DNA from: Candidatus Aminicenantota bacterium | GTDB taxonomy: Bacteria > Acidobacteriota > Aminicenantia > UBA2199 | Assembly (NCBI GenBank): GCA_030671465.1 | Contig: DAOVIP010000054.1 | Span: forward strand, 1-8,524 | DNA: 8,524 nt | Direction: 5' to 3' | Shown here: positions 6,560-8,524 of the stretch, piece after piece | How positions within the stretch are numbered: position 1 is the first letter of the stretch | Layout: each line of letters opens with the position of its first letter | The notes under the pieces: generated by a model | Databases searched by the model: none | The model's input: only the letters and a program-made list of their open reading frames with translations | What the model was told of the DNA's origin: nothing | Program-made: the position numbers and the translations under genes

Positions 6560-6865
6560 TCAGGGAAATGTAAAATTCCGACCCCCACTATCAATATAAA
6601 GCTTACAGGAATTATATTGGCTATAACCGAATAAGGCATGAATACTGACATAGGGAATTCCGTTCATGGCCAATGATTCATGAAATTCCAACCAGTTCAT
6701 ATGATGTTGACCATTGCCGGCACCCCCGGAAAAAAAAGCCCCTTCCTGGTAGCCAAAGCCGGTTTGATTGCGGTTTGACAGCTCGGTTTGATACAACTCA
6801 TGCCATTGGAACCACAATGATATAAACCGGGTAGTACTGGCCATTTCAATTAGATTCTTATCCAT
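6560..6865 (-). CDS. Unrecognised small protein, 101 aa, possibly a gene remnant
   Basis: I recognise no family. The ORF begins with ATG at 6865, has AAAGGGG 9 nt upstream (6875-6881), and uses codons much like its neighbours (mixed third positions, with GCC, GGC, ACC and CAT frequent), so it may be real. The product MDKNLIEMAS... is rich in aromatic residues and His (three Trp, several Phe and Tyr, five His) and has a Gly-rich stretch, FFSGGAGNGQHHMNWLEF (45-62). There is no signal peptide or clear membrane segment. It ends at a TGA, while the complete neighbours end in TAA or TAG; eleven further in-frame sense codons follow before the next stop. It could be a small intact gene or the front of a decayed larger one. 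A long inverted repeat lies just upstream. Confidence 0.4.
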   Translation of the reverse strand: MDKNLIEMASTTRFISLWFQWHELYQTELSNRNQTGFGYQEGAFFSGGAGNGQHHMNWLEFHESLAMNGIPYVSIHALFGYSQYNSCKLYIDSGGRNFTFP

Positions 6866-6892
6866 TTAAACAATCCCCTTTCCTTAGAAGAT

Positions 6893-6964
6893 GCCACGCC
6901 CAGTGCCAGTGTTACTTTCAATGATATGGCAGGAATATTTTGCAACATCTGGCACTGGTGTGGC
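6893..6964. repeat. Long imperfect inverted repeat (about 19-bp stem) upstream of the small ORF
   Basis: The left arm, GCCACGCCCAGTGCCAG (6893-6909) extended by TGTT (6910-6913), pairs with AACA (6944-6947) and CTGGCACTGGTGTGGC (6949-6964). Pairing runs 5 bp, a small internal mismatch (GC against T), 10 bp, a one-base bulge (T6948), then 4 bp, around a 30-base loop. It is much richer in G+C than its surroundings. No T-tract follows on either strand, so it is not a simple terminator. It ends 27 bp before the ATG of the minus-strand ORF and so could be in its mRNA leader. Its outer ends do not show the GTT/AAC core boxes of an integron attC site. Confidence 0.6.
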
Positions 6965-7352
6965 TGTATAAGAAGGGTATTCAACCTGATTCCGGGGTAC
7001 CAAGCCTACCATTTGCCAATAATGTGTTAGCAATTATGCTTCCAATAACTTCAAGTTTGAAACCATCTATAACAAATGATTTCAAGAATTTACTTTTTCA
7101 ATGACTTTTTTAACTGTTCCATATTGAAACATTTTTCTAAAGATTTTTACTTTTATGACTATATGTCTTTCAATTGAACCGGAATCCAATTGTAATGGTT
7201 TAAAACACCATTTTTCATTAAAATGAATTTACCTCATTGACAAACGATTTCAGGATCTAGAAGAGTGTACTGAAACGGGACGAGTTCCCTCAAAATGAAC
7301 TTCTTGCTTAGAACGAAATTCAAACTTGATTCATTCAGAAAAAACAGAAATT
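6965..7352. other. AT-rich intergenic stretch with nothing assignable
   Basis: About 390 bp with no credible ORF, RNA gene or strong repeat. Two CAATTG palindromes (7171-7176 and 7187-7192) and a 4-bp hairpin (GGGA 7277-7280 / TCCC 7286-7289) are the only structures I noted, and none is convincing. It presumably holds the 3' end region of the transglycosylase gene and upstream sequence for the 6560-6865 ORF. Confidence 0.5.
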
Positions 7353-7940
7353 TTAATAAAAAACAGATGATACGACTTTGTGTTTGTATTTCTGGTTATT
7401 GTGAAGGTAACCATTGTTATACAGATGCAAAGTCTTCAACAGATCTCCCCTGGCTTCATCATAATATCTCTTCAGAATTTGCATTCCCAAATCAATATTA
7501 TATTCAATATTGAAAATCCGCAGATTATCAATGTCCAGTTCTTCCTTCCACACCGAGTAATTCACCTGCATCAAGCCATAGGCTCCTTTTGAAGATATGG
7601 CCCGGGGTTTGAAATTGCTCTCAATCTGAATCAAACTCAAAATCAAATTGGGATTGAAACCGTATTCCTTACTTTTATAGTAAACCACATCGACAATTCT
7701 GGAGAAAACCGGGTATTTTTTCCGGACCACCTTATCTCTGTAGGTTAAAAAATCAACATTTTCCATCTGAACTTGATGGGTATGCATTTTCTGTTTCATT
7801 TTATCAAGCCGTGTATTCAGTATTTCAATTTCTTTCTTTCTGTGTTTATTTTCAACCGATACCTGAAGCAGGTTTGCCGTCAATATGGCTACAATCAAGG
7901 TTGAAAATATGAGTATAAATATTATTTTTTTTGAATTCAT
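7353..7940 (-). CDS. Membrane-anchored lytic transglycosylase (SLT domain)
   Basis: The 195-residue protein begins MNSKK and has one hydrophobic segment (about 6-25), best read as an uncleaved signal anchor. A charged, probably coiled-coil stretch follows (30-60). Residues about 76-195 form a compact SLT/goose-lysozyme-like domain: NPNLILSLIQIESNFKPRA (96-114) with the catalytic Glu107, KGAYGLMQV (118-126) and LHLYNNG (171-177, usually AYNAG). From the family, it cleaves the MurNAc-GlcNAc bond of peptidoglycan to form 1,6-anhydro-MurNAc, on the outer face of the inner membrane. I chose the ATG at 7940 because GAGGGG lies 7 nt upstream; an in-frame TTG at 7955 overlaps that site. It is a lone gene with two tandem promoters, divergent from the purH-like gene. 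The C-terminus ends soon after the last conserved Tyr/Val residues, so it is a minimal member. Confidence 0.9.
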   Translation of the reverse strand: MNSKKIIFILIFSTLIVAILTANLLQVSVENKHRKKEIEILNTRLDKMKQKMHTHQVQMENVDFLTYRDKVVRKKYPVFSRIVDVVYYKSKEYGFNPNLILSLIQIESNFKPRAISSKGAYGLMQVNYSVWKEELDIDNLRIFNIEYNIDLGMQILKRYYDEARGDLLKTLHLYNNGYLHNNQKYKHKVVSSVFY

Positions 7941-7947
7941 TTTTCTA

Positions 7948-7953
7948 CCCCTC
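7948..7953 (-). promoter_or_regulatory. Shine-Dalgarno site of the lytic transglycosylase
   Basis: Minus-strand GAGGGG lies 7 nt before the ATG at 7940 and decides this start over the upstream in-frame TTG at 7955. Confidence 0.65.
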
Positions 7954-7970
7954 AACTATATATTGTGTGT

Positions 7971-7999
7971 ATTCTATCATAAAACACTATATATGTCAA
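7971..7999 (-). promoter_or_regulatory. Proximal promoter of the lytic transglycosylase
   Basis: The minus strand has consensus TTGACA (7999-7994), a 17-bp spacer, and TAGAAT (7976-7971) preceded by TGA, making an extended -10. The predicted start near 7964 gives a 24-nt leader that contains the Shine-Dalgarno site. It is among the strongest promoter matches in the window. Confidence 0.65.
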
Positions 8000-8025
8000 T
8001 TTATTTTAATTTTTTTAAAGCCTGA

Positions 8026-8055
8026 ATTCTATCAGTAAAATGCTGTTTGTGTCAA
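8026..8055 (-). promoter_or_regulatory. Distal promoter of the lytic transglycosylase
   Basis: A second TTGACA (8055-8050) with an 18-bp spacer leads to TAGAAT (8031-8026), again preceded by TGA. The element repeats the proximal promoter about 55 bp upstream, including the plus-strand 9-mer ATTCTATCA at both -10 boxes. Confidence 0.55.
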
Positions 8056-8091
8056 GTCAATAACTTCAAAAAAATAGCCCTGAAATTAACC

Positions 8092-8120
8092 TTGATTTTT
8101 GTGATGGTTGCCTTTACAAT
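8092..8120 (+). promoter_or_regulatory. Candidate sigma-70 promoter of the purH-like gene
   Basis: TTGATT (8092-8097), 17 bp, then TACAAT (8115-8120). Transcription would start near 8127 and give a leader of about 69 nt. I see no purine riboswitch core in that leader. Confidence 0.45.
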
Positions 8121-8184
8121 ACAATCAGAATGAACAAATTACTCAGTCCTAAAAACGGAATATGATTTATAACAACCTATTGAC

Positions 8185-8190
8185 AAGGAG
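8185..8190 (+). promoter_or_regulatory. Shine-Dalgarno site of the purH-like gene
   Basis: AAGGAG stands 5 nt before the ATG at 8196, fixing the start of the truncated reading frame. Confidence 0.75.
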
Positions 8191-8195
8191 TATCC

Positions 8196-8524
8196 ATGAA
8201 TATTGCCCTAATCAGTGTCTATCACAAAAAAGGTATCGAGACGGTGGCCCAAAAATTGAAAGAGAAGGGATGGGAAATCATTTCCACCGGAGGAACAGCT
8301 GAATATCTGAAGAAGCATCATGTCGATGTGGTCGAAATATCCGATTTGACCCAATTTCCGGAAATTCTGGACGGCCGGGTCAAAACCCTTCACCCGCTTG
8401 TTTTTGCACCGATTCTGGCTAAAAAAATCGATCACCACTTACAGCAACTTAAACAGCTGGATACATCAAAAATCGATCTGGTTATGGTCAATTTCTATCC
8501 CTTCGAAGATGCCCTGAAAGAAAA
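8196..8524 (+). CDS. purH: PurH-type IMP cyclohydrolase domain, N-terminal part, cut by window edge
   Basis: The frame is open from ATG 8196 to the edge (109 full codons). The product has the MGS-like fold of IMP cyclohydrolase: MNIALISVYHKKG (1-13), WEIISTGGTAEYL (26-38), EISDLTQFPEILDGRVKTLH (45-64) and VMVNFYPFED (97-106). From the family, this domain closes FAICAR to IMP, the last step of purine synthesis, in the cytoplasm. The Arg and Lys of GRVKTLHP, which bind substrate, are kept. Two blocks differ from typical PurH: SVYHKKG for SVSDKTG, and HPLVFAPILAKK where HPxVHxGILARR is usual. Whether the AICAR transformylase domain follows cannot be seen; stand-alone cyclohydrolases exist, and this could be one. 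It is divergent from the transglycosylase gene. Confidence 0.88.
   Translation, partial: MNIALISVYHKKGIETVAQKLKEKGWEIISTGGTAEYLKKHHVDVVEISDLTQFPEILDGRVKTLHPLVFAPILAKKIDHHLQQLKQLDTSKIDLVMVNFYPFEDALKE

Noticed and set aside
6436..6651. 71-residue hydrophobic minus-strand ORF overlapping the 101-residue ORF
   Set aside because: It has no Shine-Dalgarno site, runs through the inverted repeat arms' spacer and has AT-driven composition. It could only matter as a frameshifted continuation of the upstream ORF, which I cannot show.
6547..6685. Similar short peptides FHESLAM (6665-6685) and FPESLAM (6547-6567) in two minus-strand frames
   Set aside because: Only 15 of 21 bases agree and the frames differ, so a chance match is more likely than a duplicated unit.
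6893..6964. Integron attC site
   Set aside because: The inverted repeat has a bulged base as attC sites do, but it lacks the terminal RYYYAAC and GTTRRRY boxes and no integrase or cassette is present.
7171..7192. Paired CAATTG palindromes
   Set aside because: Two 6-bp palindromes 10 bp apart are expected by chance in AT-rich DNA and are not near a promoter or gene start.
7277..7289. Possible terminator hairpin GGGA-cgagt-TCCC after the transglycosylase gene
   Set aside because: The stem is only 4 bp and no T-tract follows on the minus strand.
7295..7513. 72-residue plus-strand ORF
   Set aside because: Most of it lies opposite the transglycosylase coding region; no ribosome site and no recognisable motif.
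7941..7955. Alternative TTG start adding five residues to the lytic transglycosylase
   Set aside because: The TTG overlaps the GAGGGG ribosome site that serves the ATG at 7940.

Overview
The window is ordinary bacterial chromosome: moderately AT-rich, tightly packed, and with no mobile-element gene, tRNA, rRNA or CRISPR array that I can see. Three observations bear on the host. Most genes have Shine-Dalgarno sites, and promoters look like sigma-70 sites (TTGACA / TAGAAT), which argues against Bacteroidota proper. An EtfBA pair, a secreted C69 dipeptidase and a DAK-DegV fusion suggest a heterotrophic, probably anaerobic bacterium. A lineage such as Cloacimonadota, Calditrichota or a related FCB or deltaproteobacterial group would fit, but this is a weak inference and I cannot name the organism.

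Layout. Positions 1-1422 (minus) hold most of a secreted peptidase family C69 dipeptidase whose C-terminus lies beyond the left edge. A 168-bp divergent promoter region separates it from 1591-3186 (plus), a single-chain fusion of a DhaL/FakA-type ATP-binding domain with a DegV/FakB fatty-acid-binding domain. Only 19 bp downstream, in convergent orientation, ends a GT-B glycosyltransferase (3206-4393, minus), whose extended -10 element suggests a leaderless mRNA. A 261-bp divergent region carries a set of related half-sites ahead of a promoter for etfB-etfA (4655-6388, plus), which are translationally coupled.

Positions 6389-7352 are the least explained part: a 12-bp inverted repeat after etfA, an unrecognised small minus-strand ORF (6560-6865), a long imperfect hairpin (6893-6964), then about 390 bp of AT-rich sequence with nothing I can assign. 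Positions 7353-7940 (minus) encode a membrane-anchored SLT-type lytic transglycosylase, preceded by two tandem near-consensus promoters. Divergent from it is the start of a purH-like IMP cyclohydrolase gene (8196-8524, plus), cut by the right edge.

The genes do not form one pathway. They are single-gene or two-gene units in alternating orientation: peptide use, fatty-acid activation, surface glycosylation, electron transfer, wall turnover and purine synthesis. I found no clear new multi-gene system. The points most worth following are the DAK-DegV fusion with an altered metal-binding loop, the half-site array ahead of etfBA, the altered nucleotide loop in EtfB, the unknown ORF with its upstream hairpin, and the divergent PurH N-terminus.
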